A DNA stretch of 64,000 bases from Rotaria macrura (lineage: Eukaryota; Rotifera; Eurotatoria; Philodinida; Philodinidae). Shown here piece after piece: positions 25,401 to 38,100 of this stretch; position 1 is the first letter of the stretch; each line of letters opens with the position of its first letter. Location of the stretch: NCBI GenBank assembly GCA_900239685.1, contig OENT01000670.1, positions 22,899 to 86,898 on the forward strand, written 5' to 3'. Below the pieces are notes generated by a model, which searched no databases, was not told the DNA's origin, and was given only the letters and a program-made list of their open reading frames with translations. The position numbers were made by a program, and so were the translations under genes.

Positions 25401-28342
25401 AAAAAAAAACAACAGATATATCTGATGTATAGAACGAAAAGCAAACATTTATAGTTTTCGATGTTCGTACCCGACGGAAAAAATGTCCATAGATGAAGTT
25501 CCTAACTTGCCGAAGCTGGTTGAAAATGTATCATTATTAATATCTATGTTTATTCTTGTTTGATCGTAAAAACGTTCGGGCGCTAAGTAACAAACATTTC
25601 GTTGAGATGCATTAAAATAATAATAATACTCAGCTGGATCTTCCTAGAAAAAGTAAACGTACAAAAATGAATTCTCGGTGATTCATATCCACTACTCAAC
25701 TAGAGTATGTAGAAGAATATACATTTAAAGAAAGTGAATTCATCATCATGTAGTTGTTTTATTTTTATTAAATATCCAGTATATTGAAAATATGTGTTTG
25801 TTATCGATACGATTCATAGTGTGTAAAAATCGAAAATACTTTTTTTTTCATGAATTATCAACAATCGAATGTTTTGCTTTACACTCTTTCGAGATCTGAA
25901 CAGTACCATGAATCGAATTATGATGCAAAGTAATCCATGAGAACTAGTCAGTGATTTTTACATTTCTCATGTAAGTGCTTCGAGAGTATACTCATGCTAT
26001 ATCGACAATTTCATTCCTTTATAATTCAAGATGAACCGTTGTTCATCGATGAGTATAAAGACGTTTAAAAACTGAATATGTAAAACTTTACGATGAGAGT
26101 TCTGTTTTCTTATGAGAAAATGTTTGATATTCGAATAGATCTAAGATTCTCAAAATGGTCAAAGGTATTTCCTTTAGTTATTTGCGAAATTGACACAGCT
26201 AATCACGATCATTAAATTGATGAGATACTACCAATAATATTATCTCTATTCATCGATTGAAGTAGCAGATTTTCAAATAGTTCTCATGTATATGCGTTGT
26301 ATAATTGCGTCTCAACCGAGTTTATTCAAGGAATTGAATAAAATAATTTCATGTCTGAAAAGATTCGTATTACCATGGCAGAATTTCCTATCAAGGAAAT
26401 TTTCATGCAGATTTTGATTTTCAAAATTTACTGATTCTGGACGAATCGATTAATGAAATTCAACATAAAGTATATGGGCACGTAAGAAAAATTGGCTTAG
26501 TAGAGAGAACTATTCGCTATATATTTTAAAGAAAGAATTACGTATGAGAAATAAAAACTTAGAGAAAATATCTGTAAAATAGAAATAATCCGATGCTTTA
26601 TGGGACACCCGTTCACTTTCCTTCGTACCGAAACAATAGCTATCCATTTTATATTTTGCAATAATGACGATTACTTAGGTTTATTTGTGGTCTTAATCAA
26701 CGACTAGTGCTTCATGCTAGGTAATGATTAGAAGAGCTTCAAGATATTGTCTAAAAATTCTCCATTAAGTTTCAGAAAGCTGCTCTTCATCTATTAAAAA
26801 TGATTTAAAACTCTAGAATCAAATAAATAGAAAATCCAATCGTTATTTCTTATACCATACGTATAACTTCAATAGCTTTTTTTATTCTTTTTGTATATTT
26901 AAACAACTTATTTTGTAGAAATCTTACATACATTTCTTCAATAAATCATCAAGAAAAAGACTTGATCAAAACTTTTGAATTTAGATCTCTAATACTTACG
27001 TAAGCAAAAAATGTTGGTTTAAAATTAGCAAAATCACTTAATAAAACCCAATTATAACTTGTTAATAAAATATTTTCTATTTTCAAATCTCCATGTGCTA
27101 TTTGAACACTATGTATATGTTTAAGAGCAATTAACAATTGATAGGCAATCCATTTTTTTTCAATACGTGTCAAGTACGGACGTGTTTGTAAACGATAGAA
27201 TAAATTATCTTTTATATACGGACGAGTTAAAATTATCGAACGATCATTTTTCTAGATTGTATAAAATAAAGAACACGCAAATATATATAATGAAATAAAA
27301 GAATAATAAAAATGATATCCTACAATGACTATTTGAAATGGTAGACAATTTTTTAATGGTGAAGGTGATGCTTCTCTTTCATGAAGTTTCGAATAGATTT
27401 CTTAAGGATAATAAAAAAAGACAAAAGCACAACTTATGTCAGAACATAAAAGTATAGATTTATAAAAACCTTGGATTTGTGCTTTGTATTGATCGTATGG
27501 CAGCGATTGATCGACGATTTGGAATATTTTAAGTACACTATATCCATGTCTATAATTGAGTAATATGAGAAAAAGTCACAGAGAAAAAGAAATTCCTCTC
27601 CGATTTTTACCTTGTTTTAGCTTTCGCTACTTTTAGAAAACGTGTAACACCCAAACTAGAACAGATAAATAAAAATTGATATAACCAATAATAACAAAAA
27701 AAACATAATTATACGATATCGAACAATGAGAACTTTGTACTATGTCGATTTTCGCTAAAGTTCTGTCGAATTAGTCGGTATTTTCTATTATCTTGTATCC
27801 ATAATAATTTCAATAGAATAGGTCAAGTTCTACGAGAGCACATGTATCGTATTGAACGATTAGTCATACTTCTTTACTAAAACATAGTTTGCGCACTTAT
27901 CGCACGCTACAAAAAGAAATATTTCTCAAATAGAGAAGATTGTGCTTCTGAAGTCGAAGAAACCGTTGCATTTCGGATATATTTGAACATCAATATCGAA
28001 CAGCTGTTGTCACAACGGCAACACAATACGGTACAAAACAAACGCACAATCTTGCAAAACCAATAGTTGAACAAAAACAAAATTATGCATGAAAATCTCG
28101 TTTTGTTTTACTAATCGACTTGAAAAGTTTGCAGTTAATCCTACGATGATAGAGTTTAACCTATGCAACAGATTCTCTATAACTGACATCAATGAATATT
28201 TCAAACGAACGAATATAACTCTCAAACGCTTCAATAATAAGAATAATCATTACTTTTTAACATAGTCATATCCACTTAAATCATTGAAGTAGGTTTCAAC
28301 GTTCAAAATCTGATTAGGTATATGTGCAATTTGATTTCCCAT
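16431..28342 (-). CDS. PIK3R4: VPS15 / PIK3R4, regulatory subunit of class III PI3-kinase
   Basis: Scaffold of the VPS34-Beclin complexes in endosomal sorting and autophagy. Twenty-eight exons: 28254-28342, 27611-27655, 27470-27549, 27324-27400, 27000-27251, 25471-25643, 25271-25394, 25055-25221, 24818-24977, 24659-24754, 22736-22870, 22595-22677, 22471-22531, 22239-22398, 22023-22168, 21823-21957, 21618-21755, 20776-20955, 20601-20701, 20397-20538, 20120-20345, 18840-19038, 18637-18782, 17662-17749, 17396-17601, 17205-17330, 16968-17128, 16431-16883. They give 1382 residues (human 1358). It starts MGNQ, a myristoylation context. The kinase domain has HGD (150-152) and DFA in place of DFG (170-172), typical of VPS15. 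HEAT repeats follow (for example QPNWRLRATLFDSLV), then a linker with GMKEEDEDKILALKFF. The WD40 propeller (about 960-1382) contains WDMRFQL and ends VVKIWK. A few donors are weak (GTTTTT, GTTTGG). Six introns exceed 590 nt. The start lies 192 bp after the ferredoxin stop. Confidence 0.92.
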
Positions 28343-28519
28343 CAACAAATAATCATGATCTAGAATAAAAATATATGGCGAAAAGCAAATAGAATTTCAG
28401 TCCAAAAGCACAACTGGATATTTTGTTTTTAACTTTAATAGAAATATAAAAGGAGAGTCACGAGAAGGAAAATTTTCTACGAAAGAAAAACGAGAAAAAA
28501 AAGAATACTAATTCAAATC

Positions 28520-28525
28520 TTTATT
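28520..28525 (-). terminator. Polyadenylation signal of the ferredoxin gene
   Basis: TTTATT on the plus strand reads AATAAA on the minus strand, 9 nt beyond the spliced ferredoxin stop. It is followed by a pyrimidine-rich stretch leading to the VPS15 start, as expected between genes processed from one transcript. Confidence 0.5.
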
Positions 28526-28534
28526 GTCGTCCTA

Positions 28535-29012
28535 TCACCGTTGATCATTTACATCCTAAGAAGAAGCAAGAAAAGAGAAGTTTAGAAAACAATATTCAAC
28601 CTCTAAATAACATTCATGGTCTTACTTTCGGCACAACAAAGACCCAATCTTGCATTTTTGGTTCAACAACAATTTGACAAGCAAGTCGAGATGTTGGTGT
28701 TAAACCATATGCTAGATCTAACATGTCATTCTCTTCATCAACCGGTTCTGGTAATGTTTTATAATTTTCACTATTGAGAATAACATGACACGTCGAACAA
28801 GCAAGTGTACCTTCACATGCTCCAAATCCATCGATATCTAATTTATTATCTAATACAACATCGAGCATATTTGAACCAATTTTAGCTTTCACATCGTTTA
28901 CTTTTTCATCGCGATCAATTATTTTAACATTAACATAATTATTTGAAATCGATGAATATCGTTCGAAAAATAAATTTTGATTAAACACGGAACGTATCAA
29001 CAATCGATACAT
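28535..29012 (-). CDS. FDX1: Mitochondrial [2Fe-2S] ferredoxin, FDX1/adrenodoxin type
   Basis: Electron carrier from ferredoxin reductase to mitochondrial P450s or Fe-S and lipoate enzymes. Exon 28626-29012 has an N-terminal Arg/Ser/Tyr-rich, acid-poor transit-like stretch (MYRLLIRSVF...). The cluster ligands follow the canonical spacing C-x5-C-x2-C-x36-C (CEGTLACSTC ... RLACQI). The segment DEENDMLDLAYGLT is typical of FDX1 rather than FDX2. At CCGAAA|GTAAGA a 70-nt intron joins to 28535-28555, giving the C-terminus VPKDVNDQR, which resembles the FDX1 ending VPE.VADAR; total 135 residues. Without splicing the frame stops at 28614 after VPKVRP. It sits between ECPAS (88 bp upstream) and VPS15 (192 bp downstream) on the same strand. 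Confidence 0.9.
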
Positions 29013-29024
29013 ATTCTAAATCAT

Positions 29025-29063
29025 CTGAAACAAAAAGAAAACAAAGAAGAAGAAAAAAACAAG
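29025..29063 (-). promoter_or_regulatory. Polypyrimidine tract and AG acceptor before the ferredoxin start (putative trans-splice site)
   Basis: On the minus strand a nearly pure T/C tract ends in TTTCAG (AG at 29026-29025), 12 nt before the ferredoxin ATG. There is no matching upstream donor or exon, because ECPAS coding sequence ends only 88 bp away. This is the layout of a spliced-leader acceptor. A tiny upstream frame (ATG ATT TAG) lies between the AG and the real start. Confidence 0.5.
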
Positions 29064-29100
29064 AATTCTATAATGTTTGTATGTTGTTTTGTTTTTGAAA

Positions 29101-32100
29101 TTAAAATAAATTATTTTCATTTTGATCGAAATTTGTTATTTCGATAGGTTTAACTTTTAGAAATAAATGTTCGTTTTGTTTTTTTAATTGTTTAGCTTGT
29201 TCACTTATTTCATTAGAACGGTTATCGTGTATCATTTCATCGATATTAAAATGAAGAATATTTTTTAAATGTTCATTTTCATTAAAACATATTGTATAAG
29301 TTGAATTTTCAAATAAAATTCTTATAAATTTAAGTATTTCACGTTTTAATCCACTAGATTTAGTACGTGAACCTAAATTAATAATTGGTTCTATTAAACA
29401 TATCATATCTGATGAAGTTATTGTTGAATGTTTGTTTAAAATTTCATTTATAGATTGTACAACAATCAATTGAATTTGCCAATTGGAACGATGTATTATT
29501 TCAACGAGTAGTGCGAATGTTGATTTTTTATATGATGATTCTAGTTTTTCGAAAGTTTTTGGCCAAAAACGTGGTAAACATTCAATTAATGTTTTCTGAT
29601 AGATATCGGATAGAATTGGATCTTCATCATCATCATCAATCTTGTCATTTTGTTCGTTTGGATCCTACGAAAGAGAAACAAATTCCATTTTTAATTCTTC
29701 TTGAACAATCGGAATTCATTTTAGGCTAAGAATAATCGGTTAGGATCCAGTTTTCAACACCCATATTATGGTTTCATCCGAAAAAAAGAATTAATCAAAC
29801 AAGAGGTTCAAAAACGAAGTCAATTCTAAAAAAGTAAAACTCTTCTATGCTCCTGTTTCTTATGTATTTGATAGAGTCCTGTTTTTCAAATAGTAGAAAC
29901 TTGATGGTAGAAACTGCCGCATCACATTAAATTCTCGAGTAATTTGCATTCGTTTGAAATACTATCAATGTCTAGCGATTTAATATGAGTAAACAAGAAG
30001 AACTATTCAGCCCTTATCTATAAGTTTCAAGTCATCTTAATTATCATGAAAATGCTATACGAAGTAAGAAAATACACATTAGACAAAATAAATTTCAAAA
30101 TACGAGACACTGTCATTAGTAAAAATGAAAATAGTTACCGGTTGTTTAAACGTTTTTTCAAGCCAAGTCCAGAATAGTTCATATACCGGAAAATTGTAAT
30201 CATCAGCGAGTAACGATAATACACGTATAGCAACGGAACGATATTTTAGTGAATGTTTTTTACATTCTTTGAGAATATTTTCATAAATACGATGAATAAG
30301 ATCGGTAGAAGTCTTCAATGAATCTCTAGAAATTAGAAAAAGATGTTTAAATATATATATATTTTTAGCTTGTGTAGTTTTGAATGAGTCATGATTGTTA
30401 TAACAGAGAAATACGGTGATTAGAGGACTGTTACATTCCTAATCGATTTTTACAGAAGTGTCATTGATGTACGCTATTTTACTCTTCAAGAATATGGGAG
30501 GAAAAATTTGATTTTCGAATTTGATTTTGAAACCTTTTCAAGAAAAAGGCCTAACCAAGAATAGTTTCTTTTTGTAAGAACATAAAATATGCTACTATTG
30601 TTCAATGATACGAATGAAACATAAGTATTCTTGATCTAACTAGGCATATGATTACTAGTGAAATTAGAAACGTTCCAAATGAGAAGCAACAAAGAACTTT
30701 CTTCGACATCTTTTCCGACTTAGAGTGTTAATTCGAAATTCATCTTCTGTCATATTCCAAAGAAGTGAGATAAAATTAATTAAACACAAGCCATTTATTG
30801 TCCGTATATCCGTAGCAGTACGCTAACCGTATGACATTGATCCTCAGTATTCAAATTGCTTGGGAACTACACTACTTGTGAAATGAAAAAAGCACTACTA
30901 TCCGTAAAATAAAGTTCTCTCATTAAATCGAAATATGTTATTTGGTGGATAATAAAATCCGTGAATACTGACACAATGTAAGGAATGTTAATTCTCAGCA
31001 ATAAAGTACAACGCTAGGAGAACTTTCAATAGAACTTATGTTTCAACTGTGAAACGAGTGAGCGAATGGACATAGCACTGTTGCTATGATAACTTACTAT
31101 TGCAATGTAGGTGAGTTTTTTAAGTTGAATAAAAAATAGTTTAGTTTCTGAAAATGAAGACCTAGATTTTATCTTACTAGTGAAATATTTTCTCATCTCG
31201 ATTAATGACATGATTTTGATTGTCTACGAATGTTAAGTTGAAATGATGATGATGATGAATACTTACATGCAATTTTTACAAATTGTTTCAATAGCTCGAA
31301 GAAAATATTCCTAATACAGAAAACATGTATAGTAATACATTGAATTTGAGATAAAAAAGCAATCAACTCATCCTTACTTTTCCTTCATAAACTCTTCCGT
31401 AGAGTCCTTTCAGAAGAAGTTCAACTAATATAACCAAATAATCATTATTTAAGCTTGTTTTTAAGACGTCTCCAATCATTTGTATAGCTCGTGCACCTTT
31501 TACTTTCATTATATATGAATTATGTTCAATAGCTAAACGAATATGATCAATAATTCCTTTCATATATGTTTGAATTCCTGTTATTGAACTTCCTGTATGT
31601 TCAATCCATAGATTTTTCCATATAAGTTCTTCTTGTTGTTCATTTTCATCTTTCGTATTAGTAATATTATCTTGCATAGCTAAAAATATTAACGGTAATA
31701 TTTGTTGACCAAATTCTAGTAGTAAATCATGATTCGATTGTGATATTGAATTGAGTGTTAACGCACAAACATATTGATAATCATTGTCCGTTTGATAATA
31801 CCATGTTGAAAGTTTTTGAAGAAGATTTTCAATCGATGAACGTTTAGCTATACGAACAATCGTACCTAAGACATTCGTAAAAGTCTTTCTTAATGTACGA
31901 TTAGTATTGATACTCATCGTATTAACTAATATTGCCATCCATTTACCCACATATTTTGAAGATAGTGTAGGATATAAACTACTTAATGTTATAAAATATT
32001 GTCCGATAAGACATTTAGTTGTTAAACCAATCGAATGTTTTATGGTTTCAATTAATTTTCCCGATAAATCATCGAATATATTTTCATCAACAAATTGATT

Positions 32101-35100
32101 TGTACATGTATTAATAGCATCCATTAAGGGTGATGAACGTGCACAATGTAAACGTGCTAAATCAACTTGTTCTTTCATTTCAGCTGCTGTTAATTTCATC
32201 GAAGCATAATTAAATATATCAGGTTCAATCGATGATAATGCTTCAAATAGTGCTATTATTATTAAAGTACAATACGGTTTTAATGTATCACGATCACCAT
32301 AACGAATTATTTCGACTAGTAAAGAAGAAGAAAAAACAAAGATGATAATGAACAGAACAATCTTTGAAGAATTCACATTCAATCCAATAGTATTCTTTAA
32401 AATAAATAAAAATGAATAAAAACAACTGACAAATTACAAGTTAACAAATATTGACATTTGTGTTTCTTTCTCAATAGTGTTGTTATGCGATCACAGTCTG
32501 TAGATCAATGTTGTTTCTTTTTCATGTATGAGCTACTTATGTCTAGCATTTCTAGAGGATTAAGAAGTAAAAGATACCACAAATAGAATATCTGTTGTGA
32601 TTGATTAATGCTGGCAGTTACATCGTGTTTCATATATTAATCTTGCACGAATTACACTAATGACTTTCTTTTTGAGAATGCAATTTATGTCAAATTTAAC
32701 AACTAATACATGATACGCGAGTGACAACATGAATGCTAACCTTTGCATTTTAAATAGAAGATCTTCTCAAAAAAGAAAGCACAGATATACAATACTTTAC
32801 AACATGTAGACATTTTCCTTTAATAGATGAAAACTTATTCAATGATTTTCGGATCGAACATCACAGCTAGTAGAAAAAGAATCAGAATAATTCTTTTCTC
32901 TTGTCTATGACGATACTCGCTGTGTCCTGCAACTCATCTAAGAACACTTCACAAGAGTTATCATCTTGATTGTGTTATTTTCTTTTCTTTTCTTTTCTCT
33001 TGTCTTAGTTATACCCAGTGGATTTTCTTTTTCTTCTACATTTACATGATGGTGTTTGTTCTTTCGTTCTTTCCTTTCATGTTGACGTATTTGCATTTTG
33101 CGTTTATGGGATTTTACATCTCGTTTAGATTTCATTTTGATCATCTGTAGAATTTCCAGTCTTTTGGTTTTTTCCTTTTCTTTTCATCCAATGTATACAG
33201 TTGTTCTGATGTTAGAAAGAGAGTGACAATAAACTATGAGTCAACTTAGAGTACTACAATAGGAGCATTAATCCAGAAATCCTAATTAAGTCATGTTTAT
33301 TGATAGTAATGACACGATCATGCAAGGTGACAATCAACAAACAAAAGCAACAATAGAGTCTAATAGCAGTGAATCGATTTGGTGAGAGGAAAATCGAACA
33401 CATACTTTCAACACAACCTATTAGAGAATCTATTGTTTGTTCAACAACGACTATCATTTGAAATACCAGACAATATATTAACTTCACACATTAGTAAACA
33501 ATTCGATCAAATGAACTACATTGGATGAAAAGTTGAGTGATAGTGTGATTAATTAGTTGAAGAATATCACAAATGAACTAGACCTTGCAAGACTTGATGA
33601 TACGCAAAAGAATTTCTGTGATTCAAACTTCTTCAGTGGATCATACAAAGAAACGGTTAATTAATAATACGCACATATATACACAAACACACACACATGA
33701 CATACTCCGACTTAAACGATGCAATAAAACTAACGCATTCATCAACATTACCAAAGGAAGCTGGCATTGTTAAAGTAGCTCAAGGCACTCAAGATTTGGA
33801 TGAAATGATGGAGTTATTTGGCACTATGCATATTCACATGAGTGATTGTTTGAAGGTCAGCTACTTAAAACATGGATTGAAAAGGTCATTAAAATAGAAG
33901 TATCATGAAAACATGCACAGACGTCAACTGAATTCATCGAAATGGCTCAAGAGGAAGAGAGTTTTGACTGTTCCATAGTAGCAAAGATCCAATAATTAGG
34001 AAACTTGAATCAAAATTAAAATACATCAGATGTAAAAATGCTCTTAACGAAGAGTACCAATAGATCAAAATAAAATAGAAGAATGAAGGAGTAAAGCAGA
34101 CCGCGTATGTATGCATATTTATATAAAAGAATAGGTAAACTCATCGCGTATAGCCAAGACAAGAGAGAAGTAGAATAAAAACAAACATAAAATAATACAG
34201 ATTATAACTCCTGTGAACTGCCATTGGATGAGGTGCACGACATAAAAATACTATTGGAAATATCTCCTTGATATTGTCTAATAAATTTATTTCTATTTCA
34301 AATAAAATTTCTATAAACTTTCTCAGACTATCATCATTATTTGCATCTTTAGCGATCTATTGTTTAAGAGAAAAGTACAGTCTATAGTAAGTTCGTCTGA
34401 AAATCACACTCGGAAGAGTAGCTAAATTTTCATGTGAAATTCATTCATTAAGAAGACCAGAGCATTGTTTGACTATCGGATCAATCTCTATCTTCATATA
34501 TATATATATATGATCTATTAGGAAAGCATCATGAAAGTTTTGAAAATGATAGTATGTTTAAGCAACGGAAGTGATAATATCGGCAGACTTCCTCGTATGC
34601 ATTGAAAAAAGGCATCAATAACTTGTTGTACGAGATAGAAACTTGGATCTGTGGAAATTCTATGTTTCGAAAGATCAGTAAGCATTCTTATATTGAATCA
34701 CTACTCAATAAGGCATGATCAAGATAACGTCAATGTTCTACTAGATGTTTCATTGCAATAAATAAAAGCCTAATATACTTGCTCGGCAGAATGATACTAC
34801 ATTTCCTGGTTTTTTCGTTTCTATAATGAAAAATAAGTGATTTTAGTATCAGCAAGAAGAAAGAAGTAGGATTTTAACAATTGCATCTTCTCATTCAATA
34901 TCTATTTTGTCATAAAAGTAATTCAACTAGAATATCATCAGACTTTTCATAAATTTTATCATAGTATGACTTGTTAAACTAGGAGAGGATTACCCGATCA
35001 CGGCTCATACTATTTTATGACATACTATTTAAATGACCAAACTTAACCGTGAATCAAGTGAATATCAAAAACTATGTACGAACTATGTAGACAAGTTGAA

Positions 35101-38100
35101 GCAACTTTTATTCGATTTTAAGAAAAGCAGTAATAACAATAACATCTTCAACAGAAATTCATACTGACTACCTTAAATTTTTCCTATTCAATTTCTCTTG
35201 TGGGTTCGTGGTTAGATAATGTATTATAGCTTCGATGAGTGATAGTCTAAAACTTGGTTTTCCTGAAACTGCACACACATAGTTCTACTTCGTCAGTTAA
35301 CATTAATCATGCATCGATATGATTTTCACTAGCTATGGGCGAATAATCGACAAGTGAAAATAACTTGTACGTGTTTTATTTATACAAAAGATCAAAACAT
35401 ATACTATTTAAGAAACGTTACGAAAGAAGTTTGACGTTCATTTTTCTAGATCCTTATGAAGAGTTGTAAAATTAGTCAGAGATAAAGCTAACGATTTCCA
35501 ACACGAAGATCTGATTGAAAATTTTCTTTACATGTATACTCGGTCAAGAAAAATGTTTTTTGACTGGACTATCGAATGCGTTCTACTCAGTCGTTTGTAA
35601 TTACTGACAAGTGTTCACATAAGCATCTAATATGATGTATAATAGCATGACAGTAGATTCTACATCGAAAGTCGAATCACTAAAGTTCGAAAGTACCGAT
35701 CATTTCTATGAAAACGATTTGTGTGTAACTTACTGATTGTATTCAATGAAAATTTCGAAATATCCTCATTTTTATTATAAAGTCCATCGTTTAAAATGAT
35801 CGGTAAAACTTGTTCGAGTACATATTTTCCACGTGCTTTATGTTCGCCTTCATTCATACTAAATCAATTAGTTTAAACATTATCAATTTCTTTAAAAAAA
35901 AACAAAAAGACATCTTACGAATTCGATATTGTTGTCGCTGGATCACAAGCAAGTAATAAACAATTTTGTTTAAATGAATTTATTGTTGTTAATGCTGCTT
36001 TTCGTACGGACTCTTTCGTATCGTCACATACTGACAATAGACGACGAAATAATTCTTGAAATAAATTTATATATTTTGGATTATCAATTAAACGTCTATT
36101 TAACATTCTAAATATATCTAAGAGAGCTAATTGTATACTTTCACGTATACGCCAACGTGATGATAGTATATCATTGTATAAATCATTGAATATAATTGAA
36201 AAATATTTTTCAACAATAATGATTTGTTTTGTTGTAGAAAATAGTTTGTTCCATATACGTTTAATACAATCTTGTATACGTATCTGTGGATCGAATAGTA
36301 GACGATAAAGTCTTGATATTAGTTTTTCAATATAGATTAATATAAAATCAATAGATTTTTTTTCATAATCATTTTTATGAAATATTTGTCCGTAGCGGGT
36401 TGTTGACCAGATTGAATTTTCATGTGCTAAATATAAGAATGAATAAAATAATTGTGATTTAAGATGTTTTTCAATTGATAATAAATCAACTAGTGAACAT
36501 AATTCTTTATAAAGTATGATTTGCGTATTATCAATATTAATTTGTTGCACATTATGTTCATAGACAAGTGTGGTCAATTGATTCGAATATGTACGTGTAC
36601 TATCAGTAAAATATTCGAATAATTTATTATTAAATTTCGATTCTAAATCATTATTTTCAATTATTTCATAGAGATAAATAAGACATTTACATGATAATTC
36701 TTGATTAAATTCATCTTGATCAAGTAGACCATATATAAGATTTGTTTGTAGTGAAAATAATTTTAATTCAAATAATTGACGATATATTGTTATTAAATAT
36801 GGTCGTCGACAATGTATAAGAAACGTTAATAACCATAAAAATGCAGCTTGTCGCCTATGACTATTATCTATATCGGATGAATAATGAAGAATACGATCGA
36901 TAAGATATTCGATCAAGTTCGATCGAAAATCATATTCGTCCGATGATTGTTTATCATTAAATAGAGATCTTTGATTAAATATATCATAAGGGTCATTAAC
37001 CAATGGTGTATCAACACCGAGAATACAACAAACAAGAGCATCACCTAAAAGTTAAAATATAAGATAAGAATATGACTCATCGAATATTGTAATAAAATCT
37101 ATCTATGGACAATATATCCTTTTACATCTTGATCAGTACAATCCAAAATAAATAAATTCATAGGTATCAAATATGAGCTTCTTTATTATTGATATTTATT
37201 TCTGTCGTATCGTCAATCATACGAATATCTCTATCAAGTGAATAACATATTTTTGATTATTCACGTGTTGCAAAGGACAAAACCATATTATTTGTTGCAT
37301 TGCAATATGATCATAGATATAGATTTATGATGAATGTTGATATTGATAGAAGTCGCTGAACAATATAAATTGATCTGTGAAATAGTTGTCTACTGCAATC
37401 ATATTTTCTCTCAAAATTGATTGAATCTAAGTACTATGAGTCTAGTCTCCGTTTAATATCATCATATCATGTCAATACTCATGATTCGGTTGTGATGAGA
37501 GAAACAAGAAGTTTTTTAAAAAATGTAGAAAATAACTTCTTGTATGAATATACGGGAATATAAATAATGCTCTTCCGTTATCGATATTTCTTGGCTTCAA
37601 TGTGTTGCATAAATAATTTGTTTTATCAAAGTGACATCTTAGGTTATTCTAGATAGAAATAAAACATTCAACTGTGTGTGCGATGAAAAAGAATCCGGTG
37701 ATTCGATACTAATTCTGGAAATGTGAAGACTCTTTCAATAAATTTTTTTATAAAACAAAACGTTGAATTCATACAAAGTGATACAGAAGTGAATAATCTT
37801 TGGAGAAAAAACAACCTAATCGGAACTGCTGAACAATCTTTCAAAAAGTAGGAATCGTTTTGAACGATCACGATACGATTGGTTAAAAGAAAAATATACT
37901 ACTTAGTTTGCAACCAAATCAACGATGATACTATAAACGATTCGCTGAAACATCAACAATAGGAACGATATGTTATGAGTCATTTCTGTTCGCAGTCATC
38001 TGTTTTATAGGTATGAAATACGTTTATATTTACCAATATTAAGTTGAAGTTCAATTTGTTTTGTATCAACTAACGATTGTGTTAAAATATCAACAATACT

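Noticed and set aside
33585-33897. Two plus-strand open frames in ECPAS intron 13
   Set aside because: No recognisable domain; adjacent to a CA-rich microsatellite; no splice or start context.
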